Part shown: one piece after another, positions 43,625 to 54,617 of the stretch
Numbering within the stretch: the stretch's first letter is position 1
How the letters are laid out: the number at the start of each line of letters is the position of its first letter
Assembly: GCF_000014065.1 (NCBI RefSeq)
Contig: NC_008044.1
Coordinates: 767,501 to 831,500, forward strand
Source: Ruegeria sp. TM1040
GTDB taxonomy: Bacteria > Pseudomonadota > Alphaproteobacteria > Rhodobacterales > Rhodobacteraceae
Length of the DNA: 64,000 nucleotides
Reading direction: 5' to 3'
Translations under genes and position numbers: made by a program
Notes under the pieces: model-generated
What the model was told of the DNA's origin: nothing
The model's input: only the letters and a program-made list of their open reading frames with translations
Database searches by the model: none

Positions 43625-44223
43625 GCGTTTTTGCCTTTTACCTCTTCGCCATCAGCGCCATCACCGGCGGGCTGTTCACAGTGATCAGCCGCCAGCCGGT
43701 GCACTCGGTGCTGTGGCTCATTTTGGCATTTCTTTCTTCTGCCGGGTTGTTCGTGCTTTTGGGGGCGGAGTTCGTCGCCATGTTGCTCGTCATCGTTTAT
43801 GTGGGCGCGGTCGCGGTGCTGTTCCTCTTTGTGGTGATGATGCTCGACGTGGACTTTGCCGAGCTCAAGGCCGAGATGGCCCGCTACACGCCGCTGGCCC
43901 TGTTGATCGGGCTGGTGATCCTGATGCAGTTCGTGATCGCCTATGGGTCCTGGGAGAGCGCGCATAGCGTTGCCGAGAACCTGAGCCAGCCGATCCCAAC
44001 GGACCGTCACAACACCGAGGCGCTTGGCCTCATTCTTTATGACCAATATTTCCTTCTGTTCCAGCTGGCGGGTCTGATCCTTCTGGTGGCCATGATCGGT
44101 GCCATCGTTCTGACCCTGCGCCACCGCCAGGATGTGAAGCGTCAGGACGTGCTCGCCCAGATGTATCGCGATCCGGCCAAGGCAATGGAGCTCAAGGACA
44201 TCAAACCGGGCCAAGGGCTTTGA
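43621..44223 (+). CDS. nuoJ: NADH-quinone oxidoreductase subunit J
   Basis: 200-residue membrane subunit with five helices. The third helix has [21 protein letters not shown], the pi-bulge helix that links the pumping channels. Ends with a charged tail. Translationally coupled to the CMD-family gene. Confidence 0.96.
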   Translation: MSVFAFYLFAISAITGGLFTVISRQPVHSVLWLILAFLSSAGLFVLLGAEFVAMLLVIVYVGAVAVLFLFVVMMLDVDFAELKAEMARYTPLALLIGLVILMQFVIAYGSWESAHSVAENLSQPIPTDRHNTEALGLILYDQYFLLFQLAGLILLVAMIGAIVLTLRHRQDVKRQDVLAQMYRDPAKAMELKDIKPGQGL

Positions 44224-44237
44224 AGGGGCTTTGATCA

Positions 44238-44543
44238 ATGATCGGAATTGAACATTATCTGACCGTCGCGGCGACCTTGTTCGTCATCGGCATCTTCGGG
44301 CTTTTTCTGAACCGCAAGAACGTGATCATCCTGTTGATGAGTATCGAACTCATGCTGCTTGCGGTGAACATCAACCTTGTCGCCTTCTCCTCGTTTCTCG
44401 GGGATCTGGTCGGGCAGGTGTTCACGCTGTTCGTGCTGACTGTTGCCGCTGCTGAGGCCGCGATTGGTCTGGCGATCCTCGTCTGCTTCTTCCGCAACCG
44501 CGGCACCATCGCTGTCGAAGACATCAACGTGATGAAGGGCTAA
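44238..44543 (+). CDS. nuoK: NADH-quinone oxidoreductase subunit K
   Basis: 101-residue membrane subunit with three helices, homologous to MrpC. The two membrane glutamates needed for proton transfer are in [13 protein letters not shown] and [14 protein letters not shown]. Ends NVMKG; nuoL follows after five bases. Confidence 0.96.
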   Translation: MIGIEHYLTVAATLFVIGIFGLFLNRKNVIILLMSIELMLLAVNINLVAFSSFLGDLVGQVFTLFVLTVAAAEAAIGLAILVCFFRNRGTIAVEDINVMKG

Positions 44544-44548
44544 TCCAG

Positions 44549-46669
44549 ATGGAAACCATTCTCCTCTTTGCCCCTCTGGTGGGGGCTGTGATCTGCGGCT
44601 TTGGCCATAAGATCATCGGTGAAAAAGCCGCCATGTGGACTGCCACGGGCCTCTTGTTCCTGACGGCGCTCTTGTCGTGGATCGTCTTCATCAGCTTTGA
44701 TGGCGAAACCCGCATCATCGAGATCTTCCGCTGGATCGAGAGCGGTAGCCTCTCGACCTCTTGGTCGATCCGCCTGGACCGGCTGACCGCGATCATGCTG
44801 ATCGTGATCACCACCGTGTCGGCGCTCGTGCATCTCTATTCCTTTGGTTACATGGATCACGACCCGCAGTGGAAAGAGGGCGAGAGCTACAAGCCACGTT
44901 TCTTTGCGTATCTGTCGTTCTTTACCTTCGCCATGCTGATGCTGGTCACATCTGACAACCTCGTGCAGATGTTCTTCGGCTGGGAAGGCGTGGGCGTCGC
45001 ATCTTACCTGCTGATTGGTTTCTACTACCGCAAGCCCTCTGCCGGCGCGGCGGCGATGAAAGCATTCATCGTCAACCGTGTGGGCGACTTTGGCTTCTCG
45101 CTGGGGATCTTTGCGCTGTTCTTCCTCACCGACAGCATCAACCTCGGCACCATCTTTGCGGCAACGCCGGATCTGGCCGAGATGACCGTGTCCTTCCTCT
45201 GGACAGAGTGGAATGCGGCCAATCTGATTGCCTTCCTGCTGTTTGTTGGCGCGATGGGCAAATCGGCGCAGCTGATCCTGCACACCTGGCTGCCGGACGC
45301 GATGGAGGGCCCGACACCGGTTTCGGCACTTATTCACGCGGCAACCATGGTGACGGCGGGCGTGTTCCTTGTGTGCCGCATGTCGCCACTGATGGAAGTG
45401 GCTCCCGAAGCGACTGCCTTTATCACCGTGCTCGGTGCGACCACCGCCTTCTTTGCTGCAACCGTGGGTCTGGTTCAGACCGACATCAAGCGCGTGATTG
45501 CCTATTCGACCTGTTCGCAGCTTGGGTACATGTTTGTCGCCGCAGGTGTGGGCATGTACTCGGCCGCGATGTTCCACCTGTTCACACACGCCTTCTTTAA
45601 GGCGATGCTGTTCCTTGGCGCGGGTTCCGTGATCCACGCCATGCATCACGAGCAGGACATGATGAACTATGGTGGCCTGCGCAAAAAGATCCCCTATACC
45701 TTCTGGGCGATGATGATCGGCACGCTCGCCATCACCGGCGTTGGTGTCCCGGTCTGGATCATGAAGCTGGGCGAAATTCCGATCGGCTTTGCGGGCTTCC
45801 ATTCCAAGGATGCCATCGTCGAGAGCGCCTATGCCGCCGGGTCGGCCTATGGGTTCTGGATGCTGGTGATCGCCGCCCTGTTCACAAGCTTCTATAGCTG
45901 GCGCCTAATGTTCCTGACGTTTTATGGGAAGCCGCGCGGAGACAAGCATACCCACGAGCATGCACACGAGAGCCCGATGGTCATGCTGATCCCGCTAGGC
46001 GTCTTGGCGCTGGGGGCGATCTTTGCCGGGATGCTGTGGTACAAATCCTTCTTCGGCCACACCGACCAGGTCGCGAAATTCTACGGCGTGCCTTATGCAG
46101 AGGCCTCTGCAGAGGCGCATGGCGATGACCACGCGTCCGACGACCACGGCGCTGACGCATCCCATGGCGGCGGTGATAAAGAGGCAGAGCATCACTATGT
46201 CTTTGCTGGCGAGCCGGGCGAGGGTGCGCTGTACATGGCGCCCGACAATACGCTTTTGGATGACGCGCATAAGGTTCCGTATTGGGTGAAAACCTCGCCC
46301 TTCATGGCGATGCTTGTCGGGTTCCTCGTGGCCTATTGGTTCTACATCGTGAACCCGGAGCTGCCCAAGCGCCTGTCGCAGCAGCAGCGCCCGCTCTACC
46401 TGTTCCTCAAGAACAAGTGGTATTTTGACGAGCTTTACAACGTGGTCTTTGTCAAACCCGCTCTGGCACTTGGCCGCTTCTTCTGGAAGAAGGGCGACGG
46501 AAAGACCATTGATGGCTTCCTCAACGGCGTGGCGATGGGGATTGTGCCCTTCTTCACTCGTCTCGCTGGCCGGGCCCAGTCCGGTTACATCTTCACTTAT
46601 GCCTTCTGGATGGTGCTCGGGATCGCAGCCCTTGTCACCTGGATGTCGATCGGCGGAGGATCGCACTGA
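44549..46669 (+). CDS. nuoL: NADH-quinone oxidoreductase subunit L
   Basis: 706-residue antiporter-like subunit at the far end of the membrane arm. The pump motifs are [44 protein letters not shown] and [22 protein letters not shown]; the long C-terminal lateral helix is indicated after about 560. Between about 470 and 550 lies a His/Asp-rich loop (THEHAHESP and [19 protein letters not shown]). One-base overlap with nuoM (TGATGG). Confidence 0.96.
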   Translation: METILLFAPLVGAVICGFGHKIIGEKAAMWTATGLLFLTALLSWIVFISFDGETRIIEIFRWIESGSLSTSWSIRLDRLTAIMLIVITTVSALVHLYSFGYMDHDPQWKEGESYKPRFFAYLSFFTFAMLMLVTSDNLVQMFFGWEGVGVASYLLIGFYYRKPSAGAAAMKAFIVNRVGDFGFSLGIFALFFLTDSINLGTIFAATPDLAEMTVSFLWTEWNAANLIAFLLFVGAMGKSAQLILHTWLPDAMEGPTPVSALIHAATMVTAGVFLVCRMSPLMEVAPEATAFITVLGATTAFFAATVGLVQTDIKRVIAYSTCSQLGYMFVAAGVGMYSAAMFHLFTHAFFKAMLFLGAGSVIHAMHHEQDMMNYGGLRKKIPYTFWAMMIGTLAITGVGVPVWIMKLGEIPIGFAGFHSKDAIVESAYAAGSAYGFWMLVIAALFTSFYSWRLMFLTFYGKPRGDKHTHEHAHESPMVMLIPLGVLALGAIFAGMLWYKSFFGHTDQVAKFYGVPYAEASAEAHGDDHASDDHGADASHGGGDKEAEHHYVFAGEPGEGALYMAPDNTLLDDAHKVPYWVKTSPFMAMLVGFLVAYWFYIVNPELPKRLSQQQRPLYLFLKNKWYFDELYNVVFVKPALALGRFFWKKGDGKTIDGFLNGVAMGIVPFFTRLAGRAQSGYIFTYAFWMVLGIAALVTWMSIGGGSH

Positions 46670-48234
46670 TGGACAATATTCTCTCCATCGTAACCTTCAT
46701 TCCCGCACTGGCGGCCGCCGTGATGGCGCTGTTGATGCGCGGAGACGACGAGGCCGCACAGCGCAACGCGAAATATGTTGCGCTGATGGCCACCTCGATC
46801 ACCTTTATCGTCTCGCTGTTCATCTATTTTCAGTTCGATCCCTCCGACACGGGCTTTCAGTTCGTTGAGGAACGGGACTGGATCTTCGGGCTGAAGTACA
46901 AGATGGGCGTCGACGGCATCTCTGTTCTGTTCGTGATGCTGACGACATTTGTGATGCCGCTGACGATCCTCGCCAGCTGGTCCGTGACCAACCGCGTCAA
47001 GGAATACATGATCGCCTTCCTGGTGCTTGAGACGCTGATGCTCGGCGTGTTCATGGCGCTCGACATGGTGCTCTTTTACCTGTTCTTCGAGGCTGGCCTC
47101 ATCCCGATGTTCCTCATCATCGGCATCTGGGGCGGCAAGGACCGCATCTACGCGTCGTTCAAATTCTTCCTCTACACCTTCTTTGGCTCGGTGCTGATGC
47201 TGGTGGCGATGGTGGCAATGTATTTTGATGCGGGCACCACCGACATTGTGAAACTGTTGTCGCACGAGTTCTCCTATGAGGGTTTCAATGTGCTCGGGAT
47301 TCACGTGCTGGGCGGCATGCAGACGCTGCTGTTCCTCGCCTTCTTTGCCTCTTTTGCGGTGAAGATGCCGATGTGGCCGGTTCACACCTGGTTGCCGGAT
47401 GCGCACGTTCAGGCGCCGACGGCGGGCTCCGTGGTGCTGGCGGCAATCCTGCTGAAGATGGGGGGCTACGGCTTCCTGCGTTTCAGCCTGCCGATGTTCC
47501 CCGTGGGCTCAGAGGTGATGACCGATGTGATCCTGTGGATGTCGGCGATTGCGATTGTCTACACTTCGCTTGTGGCGATGGTGCAGGAAGACATGAAAAA
47601 GCTGATCGCGTATTCCTCGGTCGCCCATATGGGCTTTGTGACCATGGGGATCTTTGCGGCGAACCAGCAGGGTGTGGATGGTGCGATTTTCCAGATGCTC
47701 AGCCACGGCTTCATCTCGGCGGCGCTCTTCCTATGCGTGGGCGTGATCTATGATCGCATGCACACCCGCGACATCGACGCTTACGGTGGCCTCGTGATCC
47801 GCATGCCGGCCTATGCGCTTGTGTTCATGTTCTTCACCATGGGCAACGTCGGTCTGCCCGGCACCTCCGGCTTTGTCGGCGAATTCCTGACCTTGATGGG
47901 CGCCTTCCAGGAGAACACCTGGGTTGCGTTTGTGGCCACCACCGGTGTGATCTTTTCGGCGTGTTACGCGCTCTGGCTCTATCGTCGGGTGGTTTTTGGC
48001 GACCTGATCAAAGAGAGCCTGAAGGCGATCAAGGACATGAACGCCCGCGAGAAATGGATCTTTGCGCCGCTCATCGTCATGACGCTCCTTTTGGGTGTCT
48101 ATCCTTCTGTTGTCACTGACGTGATCGGTCCCTCGACCGAAGCGCTGGTGCAATCCGTCAACACGGCCGTTGCCGACGCGGGGCCCCTCTGGGATGCCGC
48201 CGAGGTCGATGTCGCCGCCACCAATTCCCACTAA
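46669..48234 (+). CDS. nuoM: NADH-quinone oxidoreductase subunit M
   Basis: 521-residue antiporter-like proton-pumping subunit. It has [38 protein letters not shown] with the key Glu, [25 protein letters not shown] with the pump Lys, and [14 protein letters not shown]. About 14 helices. nuoN starts 12 bases on. Confidence 0.96.
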   Translation: MDNILSIVTFIPALAAAVMALLMRGDDEAAQRNAKYVALMATSITFIVSLFIYFQFDPSDTGFQFVEERDWIFGLKYKMGVDGISVLFVMLTTFVMPLTILASWSVTNRVKEYMIAFLVLETLMLGVFMALDMVLFYLFFEAGLIPMFLIIGIWGGKDRIYASFKFFLYTFFGSVLMLVAMVAMYFDAGTTDIVKLLSHEFSYEGFNVLGIHVLGGMQTLLFLAFFASFAVKMPMWPVHTWLPDAHVQAPTAGSVVLAAILLKMGGYGFLRFSLPMFPVGSEVMTDVILWMSAIAIVYTSLVAMVQEDMKKLIAYSSVAHMGFVTMGIFAANQQGVDGAIFQMLSHGFISAALFLCVGVIYDRMHTRDIDAYGGLVIRMPAYALVFMFFTMGNVGLPGTSGFVGEFLTLMGAFQENTWVAFVATTGVIFSACYALWLYRRVVFGDLIKESLKAIKDMNAREKWIFAPLIVMTLLLGVYPSVVTDVIGPSTEALVQSVNTAVADAGPLWDAAEVDVAATNSH

Positions 48235-48246
48235 GGAGCTGATGAG

Positions 48247-49683
48247 ATGCAAGCTGATCTCTCCGTGATCCTGCCCGAGATCATCCTCGCCGTCTTCTCG
48301 ATGGCGGCGCTGCTCGGAGCTGTCTACACCGTCAAGGACAAGCTGGCGCCGATGCTCGTGTGGGTAACCGCCGCGCTGATGGTGGTGCTGGGTATCTGGA
48401 TCGGAACCTCCGGTTCTGGCGCTACCGAGGCGTTCGACGGCATGATCGTCAACGATGCCTTTGCGCGCTTTGCCAAGGTCGCGATCCTCTTTTCTGCCGC
48501 CGCTGTCATGGTGATGGGGCAGGACTACATGTCCAAACGCGGCATGCTGCGGTTCGAATATCCGATCCTGATCGCGCTTTCTGTCATTGGTATGATGGTG
48601 ATGGTCTCTGCCGGCGATCTGATGGCGCTTTATATGGGGCTGGAGCTGCAATCGCTGGCGCTTTATGTGGTGGCTGCGCTGCGTCGCGACAGCGTCAAAT
48701 CCACCGAGGCGGGCCTCAAGTATTTCGTGCTTGGCGCGCTGTCTTCTGGTCTGCTGCTCTATGGCGCGTCGCTGGTCTACGGTTTTGCTGGCACCACAAA
48801 ATTTGCCGGTATCATCGAGGTTGCCCAACATGGAGAAGTCTCCATTGGCCTCTTGTTCGGCATCGTCTTCCTGATCTCGGGCATGGCGTTCAAAGTCTCT
48901 GCGGTTCCGTTTCACATGTGGACCCCGGATGTCTACGAGGGCGCGCCGACGCCGATCACAGCGTTCTTTGCCTCCGCGCCCAAAGTCGCCGCCATGGGGC
49001 TCTTTGCCCGCGTGCTGCACGACGCCTTTGGCCATGCGATCGAGGACTGGAGCCAGGTTGTCGCACTCTTGTCGGTGCTGTCGATGTTCCTTGGCGCAGT
49101 TGCGGCGATTGGGCAGACCGACCTCAAGCGTCTGATGGCCTATTCGTCGATTGCACATATGGGCTATGCGCTCATCGGTCTGGCCGCAGGCACCGCGCTG
49201 GGTGTGCAGGCGCTACTCATCTACATGTCGATTTATGTGGCGATGAACATCGGTACCTTTGCGTTCATCATGATGCTGCACCGCGACGGCAAGCCGGTCA
49301 CCGACATTCGCGCCTTGAACCAATACGCCAAACGCGAACCTGGTCGTGCGCTTGGGATGCTGGTGCTGTTGTTCTCGCTCGCGGGCGTGCCGCCGATGCT
49401 TGGCTTCTTTGGCAAGTTCTTCGTGCTGCGCGCAGCAGTCGAGGCCGATATGGCCTGGCTTGCAATTGCGGGTGTGATCGCCTCGGTCATTGGGGCCTAC
49501 TACTACCTGCGGATCGTCTTCTTCATGTACTTCGGTGCCGAAGGGGACGATGTGGAGACTTCGCGCTCGCCTGTCTTGCTCGCCTTCTTCACGGTTGGGG
49601 CGGCTTTGATGCTGGTCGGTGTTGTAACCACCTTTGGTGTCGAGGGGGCCGCGGCCTCGGCGGCGGCCATGCTGGTCAACTGA
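48247..49683 (+). CDS. nuoN: NADH-quinone oxidoreductase subunit N
   Basis: 478-residue antiporter-like subunit, last of the operon. It has [58 protein letters not shown] and [20 protein letters not shown]. Fourteen or so helices. A strong terminator follows within 25 bases. Confidence 0.96.
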   Translation: MQADLSVILPEIILAVFSMAALLGAVYTVKDKLAPMLVWVTAALMVVLGIWIGTSGSGATEAFDGMIVNDAFARFAKVAILFSAAAVMVMGQDYMSKRGMLRFEYPILIALSVIGMMVMVSAGDLMALYMGLELQSLALYVVAALRRDSVKSTEAGLKYFVLGALSSGLLLYGASLVYGFAGTTKFAGIIEVAQHGEVSIGLLFGIVFLISGMAFKVSAVPFHMWTPDVYEGAPTPITAFFASAPKVAAMGLFARVLHDAFGHAIEDWSQVVALLSVLSMFLGAVAAIGQTDLKRLMAYSSIAHMGYALIGLAAGTALGVQALLIYMSIYVAMNIGTFAFIMMLHRDGKPVTDIRALNQYAKREPGRALGMLVLLFSLAGVPPMLGFFGKFFVLRAAVEADMAWLAIAGVIASVIGAYYYLRIVFFMYFGAEGDDVETSRSPVLLAFFTVGAALMLVGVVTTFGVEGAAASAAAMLVN

Positions 49684-49706
49684 TGCGCTGCATCACGTTT
49701 TTGCAC

Positions 49707-49737
49707 AAAGGCCCGGTCCAACGCGACCGGGCCTTTT
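49707..49737 (+). terminator. rho-independent terminator of the nuo operon
   Basis: Perfect 12-bp stem AAAGGCCCGGTC (49707-49718) and GACCGGGCCTTT (49725-49736), six-base loop, T run. Since birA starts 35 bases later on the same strand, it may allow some read-through or birA may have its own promoter. Confidence 0.92.
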
Positions 49738-49771
49738 GCCTTTTGCGAAACTGGGTGCTAAAGGGGCGCGC

Positions 49772-50521
49772 ATGACAGATTGGCCAATCGGATACGGGCG
49801 CCGGGTGCTGGCCGAAGTTGACAGCACCTTGGATGAAGCGGCCCGCCTCGCGCCCGCACTGAGCGGGCCAGAGTGGATCCTTGCCCTGCGCCAGACCAAG
49901 GGGCGTGGGCGGCGGGGCCGTGCCTGGACCGACCCTAAGGGGAACTTTGCAGGCACGCTGGTCTATCGCCCGGAAGGCGCACCCGACCAGATCGCGCTAC
50001 GCAGTTTTGTGGCGGCTCTGGCGCTCTATGACGCCGTAGAGACCGTGACCGGCCGCACCACTGGGCTTGCGCTCAAATGGCCCAATGACGTGCTGCTCAA
50101 TGGCGGCAAGCTTGCGGGCATCCTCCTTGAGAGCTCAGGTGTGAAATCCGGTGTGGATCACCTCGCCATCGGGATCGGGGTCAATCTCGCCGAGACGCCG
50201 ATGAAGGAATGGCTGGAACCCGGTGCGGTCTGGCCCGTGTCGCTACAATCCGAGACCGGCGTGCGCGTCGACCCGGAGACGTTTCTGTCGGCGCTTGCTC
50301 TTGCATTTGCCCGCTATGAGGACCAGTTCACCACATATGGGTTCGGACCGATCAGGGAGCTGTGGCTTTCGCGCGCGGCCAAGCTGGGCGAGGTCATCAC
50401 CGCCCGCACCGCGCGCGAGGAAACCTCGGGCACATTTGAAACCATCGACGACGCGGGCAACCTCGTTCTCAAGACCGCAAAGGGGATCGTCACCATCCCC
50501 GCAGCGGACATCTTTTTCTGA
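49772..50521 (+). CDS. birA: biotin-[acetyl-CoA-carboxylase] ligase, monofunctional
   Basis: Attaches biotin to carrier domains such as that of the MCC alpha subunit encoded at 28327. 249 residues, lacking the DNA-binding HTH of E. coli BirA, so not a repressor. Motifs: TKGRGRRGRAWTDPKGN for biotinyl-AMP binding and LKWPNDVLLNGGKLAGILLE with the catalytic Lys; a C-terminal SH3-like domain is present. ATG at 49772 follows AAGGGG. CoaX starts 14 bases after the stop. Confidence 0.95.
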   Translation: MTDWPIGYGRRVLAEVDSTLDEAARLAPALSGPEWILALRQTKGRGRRGRAWTDPKGNFAGTLVYRPEGAPDQIALRSFVAALALYDAVETVTGRTTGLALKWPNDVLLNGGKLAGILLESSGVKSGVDHLAIGIGVNLAETPMKEWLEPGAVWPVSLQSETGVRVDPETFLSALALAFARYEDQFTTYGFGPIRELWLSRAAKLGEVITARTAREETSGTFETIDDAGNLVLKTAKGIVTIPAADIFF

Positions 50522-50535
50522 CGGAGGCGGGGTAT

Positions 50536-51318
50536 ATGCTTCTCGCGGTTGATTGCGGCAATACTAACACGGTTTTTGCGCTCTGGGATGGCGATCAGAT
50601 GATCGGCCACTGGCGCACGTCGACCGAATGGCAGCGCACGGCGGATCAGTATTATGTCTGGCTCTCCACCTTGATGAACCTGCAGGGCATCAAGGCTCAG
50701 ATCACGGATATGATTATCTCGTCGACCGTGCCGCGTGTCGTGTTCAACCTGCGCGTTCTGTCGGACCGCTACTTCAACACCCGCCCGCTGGTGGTGGGTA
50801 AACCCGAATGCGCGCTTCCGGTGGATGTGCGCGTCGACGAAGGTACCACCGTCGGCCCGGACCGGCTGGTCAATACGGTGGCGGGGTATGAAAAATATGG
50901 CGGTGATCTGATCGTCGTCGATTTTGGAACCGCAACTACATTCGATGTGGTGGCCGCCGACGGCGCCTATGTGGGCGGAGTCATCGCGCCGGGGGTGAAC
51001 CTCAGCCTGGAGGCGTTGCACCATGCCGCCGCCGCGCTGCCACACGTCGACATTTCGAAACCACAGAATGTCATCGGCACCAACACGGTGGCCTGCATGC
51101 AGTCTGGCGTCTTCTGGGGCTATGTCGGCCTCGTGCGCGAGATCTGCGATCGCATCAAGGCCGAATCCGGTGTGCCGATGAAAGTCATATCAACCGGCGG
51201 GCTGGCGCCGCTCTTCCAGCAGACAGCAGATCTATTTGACGCATATGAGGATGACCTGACCATGCAAGGTCTGAGGCGCATCCACGAGCATAACAAGGAT
51301 ATCGGTAATCACGCATGA
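50536..51318 (+). CDS. coaX: type III pantothenate kinase
   Basis: First step of coenzyme A synthesis. 260 residues of the ASKHA fold: DCGNTNTVFALWDGD (P-loop-like phosphate 1), GPDRLVNTVAGYE, VDFGTATTFDVVAADGAYVGGVIAPG (phosphate 2) and ISTGGLAPLF. The family lacks feedback inhibition by CoA. ATGA overlap with rnj. Confidence 0.95.
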   Translation: MLLAVDCGNTNTVFALWDGDQMIGHWRTSTEWQRTADQYYVWLSTLMNLQGIKAQITDMIISSTVPRVVFNLRVLSDRYFNTRPLVVGKPECALPVDVRVDEGTTVGPDRLVNTVAGYEKYGGDLIVVDFGTATTFDVVAADGAYVGGVIAPGVNLSLEALHHAAAALPHVDISKPQNVIGTNTVACMQSGVFWGYVGLVREICDRIKAESGVPMKVISTGGLAPLFQQTADLFDAYEDDLTMQGLRRIHEHNKDIGNHA

Positions 51319-52982
51319 GCAGTGAAAGACTAATCTATTTGCCCCTCGGCGGGGCAGGCGAAATCGGCATGAACGCCTACGTCTACGGCTATGGTGCGCC
51401 GGGCAAGGAACGGCTGATCCTGGTGGATCTGGGCGTGGCCTTTCCCGACATGGACACCACCCCCGGCGTGGACCTGATCATGCCCGACATCAGCTGGCTG
51501 GCGGAACGCGCCGATCAGCTGGAGGGGATTTTCATCACCCACGCCCACGAGGACCACATCGGTGCAGTGGCGCATCTCTATAGCCGCCTCAATGTGCCGG
51601 TCTATGCGCGCGCCTTCACCGCCAATATCGCCCGTCGCAAGATGGAAGAGCAGGGTCATGACCCCGACTCCGTGGTGACGATCTCGCCCTGGCCCGAAGT
51701 CACAAAGCTCGGCCCCTTCACCATCGGCGCGGTGCCGATCTCGCACTCGATCCCGGAGTCGGGGGGTCTGGTGATCGACAGCCCCGCAGGCCGGGTGATC
51801 CATACCGGCGATTTCAAACTGGACGCCAACCCCATCGTGGGTGAGGCCTTTGATCCCGACCTCTGGGCCGAGATTTCCAAAGATGGCGTGCAGGCACTGG
51901 TGTGCGATTCCACCAATGTGTTCTCGCCGCATGCGGGCCGCTCCGAAAGTGAGCTCGGCGACAATATTACCAAGCTGATCGCAGAGGCCTCTGGCATGGT
52001 GGCGGCAACGACCTTTGCCTCCAACGTGGCGCGCGTCAAAACGCTGGCGCAGGCTGGCGAACGGGCTGGGCGCTCGATTGTGCTTTTGGGGCGGGCCATG
52101 CGTCGCATGATCGAAGCCTCGATCGAGACAGGTGTTCTGAGCGATTTTCCAAAGGTGATCCAGCCCGAGGAAGCGGCAGATATTCCGCGTGAAAACCTCA
52201 TGCTGATCACCACCGGATCGCAGGGCGAACGTCGCGCCGCGACTGCGCAGCTGGCCCGTGGCAAGTATCGCGGCATGGAGCTCAAGGAGGGCGATCTGTT
52301 CCTGTTCTCCTCCAAGACCATTCCCGGCAATGAAAAAGGTGTGATCTGGATCATCAACCAGTTTTCCGAGAAGGGCGTCGATGTGGTGGATGACAGCTCT
52401 GGTCTCTATCATGTTTCTGGTCACGCCAACCGTCCTGACCTTGAGCAGATGCATGACATCGTGAAGCCCAAGATCCTGATCCCGATGCACGGCGAGCACC
52501 GCCACCTGCGCCAGCACGCGCGCCTCGGCGAAGAAAAGGGGATCGCCTCCGCCATTGCGGTCAATGGGATGATGATGGATCTCACCGGCGACGCACCCAA
52601 GGTGGCCGACTACATCGACACTGGCCGCACCTATCTGGATGGTTCGGTCAAGATCGGTGCCATGGACGGCATCGTGCGCGACCGTATTCGTATGGCGCTC
52701 AATGGTCATGTGGTGATCACGGCCATTCTTGATGAAGAGGATGAACCGCTGGGCGAACCCTGGGTGGACCTCAAGGGCCTCGCCGAGACCGGTCAGTCCA
52801 ATGCCGCGCTCGCCGAGATCATGGAAGAGGATCTGAACCAATTCCTGATGCGCGCGGGCAAGAAGACCCTCAAGGATGACGACAAGCTGGAGCAGGAACT
52901 GAAGCGCATTGCGCGTCAGACGTCGCAATCCGAGATCGGCAAGAAACCTGAGGTGACCGTGATCGTCAGCCGGATGCGCTGA
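51315..52982 (+). CDS. rnj: ribonuclease J
   Basis: 555-residue metallo-beta-lactamase/beta-CASP RNase, with 5' exo- and endonuclease activity on mRNA and rRNA precursors. The zinc motif is THAHEDHIGA; HTGDFKLD and CDSTN follow; beta-CASP segments are LLGRAMRRMIEAS and ITTGSQGE; the last motif is HVSGHANRPDLEQM. Typical in alphaproteobacteria, which combine RNase E and J. Coupled to coaX; followed by the dispersed repeat. Confidence 0.95.
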   Translation: MSSERLIYLPLGGAGEIGMNAYVYGYGAPGKERLILVDLGVAFPDMDTTPGVDLIMPDISWLAERADQLEGIFITHAHEDHIGAVAHLYSRLNVPVYARAFTANIARRKMEEQGHDPDSVVTISPWPEVTKLGPFTIGAVPISHSIPESGGLVIDSPAGRVIHTGDFKLDANPIVGEAFDPDLWAEISKDGVQALVCDSTNVFSPHAGRSESELGDNITKLIAEASGMVAATTFASNVARVKTLAQAGERAGRSIVLLGRAMRRMIEASIETGVLSDFPKVIQPEEAADIPRENLMLITTGSQGERRAATAQLARGKYRGMELKEGDLFLFSSKTIPGNEKGVIWIINQFSEKGVDVVDDSSGLYHVSGHANRPDLEQMHDIVKPKILIPMHGEHRHLRQHARLGEEKGIASAIAVNGMMMDLTGDAPKVADYIDTGRTYLDGSVKIGAMDGIVRDRIRMALNGHVVITAILDEEDEPLGEPWVDLKGLAETGQSNAALAEIMEEDLNQFLMRAGKKTLKDDDKLEQELKRIARQTSQSEIGKKPEVTVIVSRMR

Positions 52983-52990
52983 TCGTGGGG

Positions 52991-53055
52991 GAGGGGGCGC
53001 TGCCCCCTCGTGCCCCTTCGGGTCACTTCACCCCTGAGATATTTTTGAGAAGATG
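52991..53055. repeat. dispersed intergenic hairpin repeat, copy 2
   Basis: An 8-bp perfect stem GAGGGGGC (52991-52998) and GCCCCCTC (53002-53009) with a three-base loop is followed after about 20 bases by ACCCCTGAGATATTTTTGAG and AAGATGAAG. This is the same hairpin plus A-C4/5-xxGATATTT block as found in reverse orientation at 28253-28300. It lies directly after the rnj stop and may act as its terminator. The rest of this 273-base gap (to 53255) has no gene I can see; a 7-bp inverted repeat (CGCAAAC / GTTTGCG, 53204-53234) is weak. Confidence 0.5.
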
Positions 53056-53255
53056 AAGGGCGAGGCGCTTTATGCCTCCAAGTCACCCAAACTGGGTGGG
53101 AGGCGTGTTGCACTCGATGCTGCTATTTATGCAGGGCGCGCGTGATGGGATGTACGAGGTCTGGTCAGAGGCCCACGTATTTGATCGATAGGTGGGGCGC
53201 GACCGCAAACAAGGCCTGCGCGACCTCGTTTGCGACGGACTCATTTTATGGGGGA

Positions 53256-53996
53256 TCAGCTTGCGGCGAGGGCCGCAATGATGGGGCCGAAGTCCGCAGC
53301 CTTTAGGCTGGCGCCACCCACAAGCGCGCCATCGACGTTGGAAACCCCAAAGATCTCGGCTGCATTGCCTGGTTTCACGGAACCACCATAGAGCAGTGGC
53401 AGGTCCTTGCCCGCTGCACCAAAGCGCGCCACCAGATCTGCACGCAGAGCGTCATGCACCTCAGCGATCTGATCGAGCGTGGGAACCTTGCCTGTGCCGA
53501 TGGCCCAGACGGGTTCATAGGCGACAACTGTGTTCTCCGCCGTGACACCATCGGGCAGGGAGCCCGCGAGCTGCGCGCCAACCACCTCTAGGGTGGTGCC
53601 AGCCTCGCGCTCCTCGAGCGTTTCACCGATGCAAACCACGGCCACAAGGCCCGCAGCCTGAGCGGCCTCGGTCTTGGCGCGCACATCCGCGTCTCCTTCG
53701 CCGTGATCGGCGCGGCGTTCCGAGTGGCCAATGATCACATAGGTTGCCCCCGCATCCCGAAGCATGTCAGCGCTCAGATCGCCAGTATGTGCGCCAGACG
53801 TCTTTGCGTGGCAATCCTGCCCGCCAATTGCGATGTCACCGGCACGGTCGGCCGCGCGCGAGATGAGCGTTGCGGGCGGGCAGATCAGCACATCGACGCC
53901 CTCCGGCAGATCACCCTGTGCAAGGTTTTCAAGTTCGGCGAGGTGCTCGCCGGTGCCGTTCATTTTCCAGTTGCCTGCCGCGAGTTTGCGCGCCAT
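53256..53996 (-). CDS. tpiA: triose-phosphate isomerase
   Basis: 246 residues. Catalytic residues are visible: Lys in AAGNWKMNG, His in [10 protein letters not shown], and Glu in [11 protein letters not shown]; the phosphate gripper is GNAAEIF and the final loop [11 protein letters not shown]. Start ATG 53996 is preceded by a G-rich SD. Monocistronic on the minus strand as far as can be seen. Interconverts DHAP and GAP in glycolysis and gluconeogenesis. Confidence 0.96.
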   Translation of the reverse strand: MARKLAAGNWKMNGTGEHLAELENLAQGDLPEGVDVLICPPATLISRAADRAGDIAIGGQDCHAKTSGAHTGDLSADMLRDAGATYVIIGHSERRADHGEGDADVRAKTEAAQAAGLVAVVCIGETLEEREAGTTLEVVGAQLAGSLPDGVTAENTVVAYEPVWAIGTGKVPTLDQIAEVHDALRADLVARFGAAGKDLPLLYGGSVKPGNAAEIFGVSNVDGALVGGASLKAADFGPIIAALAAS

Positions 53997-54084
53997 GTCG
54001 CCCCCCAAATCCTGTTCTGATCAAGTGTCTCCACAGGTGGTAGCACCGGGGCGCGAGGCGAGCAATCACCGCCACACGCGACAT

Positions 54085-54111
54085 TAAAAAAGGGCGGCGC
54101 AAAGCCACCCT
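54085..54111 (-). terminator. terminator of the HesB/IscA-type gene
   Basis: Eight-pair stem with one mismatch of wobble type (54091-54098 with 54104-54111), loop GCAAA. On the minus strand it is followed by a run of six T. Located 33 bases after the stop. Confidence 0.8.
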
Positions 54112-54143
54112 ATTTTGGGGTCTCGTCAGAATAAGGGGCAGTA

Positions 54144-54497
54144 TTATTCGCCGACCTTGAAACTGATCGACTCGCCGCAGCCACAGGCTTCGGCCACATT
54201 GGGGTTGTTGAACTTAAAACTCGACTCAAGAAGCGTCGTCTCATAGTCGATTTCGGTGCCAAAGAGGAACATCTGGGCCATCGGGGCGATCAGCACCCGC
54301 GCGCCGTCCTGCTCCACCACCTCATCGTTCGGATCGGCGACGTCGACATATTCCATCGTGTACTCCATGCCCGCACAGCCGCCTTTCTTGACGCCGATCC
54401 GCAGACCGGCATGGCCTGCGTTCTCCATGAGTTTGGAGATCTGCGCGGCGGCTCGGGGGGTCATGGTAACAGCTTGCTTGCCGGGAATGGCGAACAT
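54144..54497 (-). CDS. HesB/IscA/SufA-type iron-sulfur carrier
   Basis: 117-residue A-type carrier. The three ligand cysteines are in KKGGCAGMEY and EACGCGESISF. The N-terminus MFAIPGKQAVTMTPRAAAQI is typical. I chose the ATG at 54497 (GGAG nearby) over longer in-frame starts. It passes [2Fe-2S] or [4Fe-4S] clusters to apo-proteins; the adjacent MIP18-family gene supports a Fe-S assembly role. Which of SufA, IscA or ErpA it matches cannot be settled. Confidence 0.9.
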   Translation of the reverse strand: MFAIPGKQAVTMTPRAAAQISKLMENAGHAGLRIGVKKGGCAGMEYTMEYVDVADPNDEVVEQDGARVLIAPMAQMFLFGTEIDYETTLLESSFKFNNPNVAEACGCGESISFKVGE

Positions 54498-54617
54498 GGG
54501 GGTGCTCCGTTGTGTGTTGCCCTGTAACCTAGGTGGTGTGGCGTAGCCCATCAAGGGGCACGGATGTCAGGGAAAGGCGACAGTCTCAGATCACGATCCT
54601 GCGAGCGCAGGTCATGG

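Noticed and set aside
54144-54554. Longer start for the HesB/IscA-type protein
   Set aside because: The extra residues are not family-like, and the ATG at 54497 has a GGAG at proper distance.
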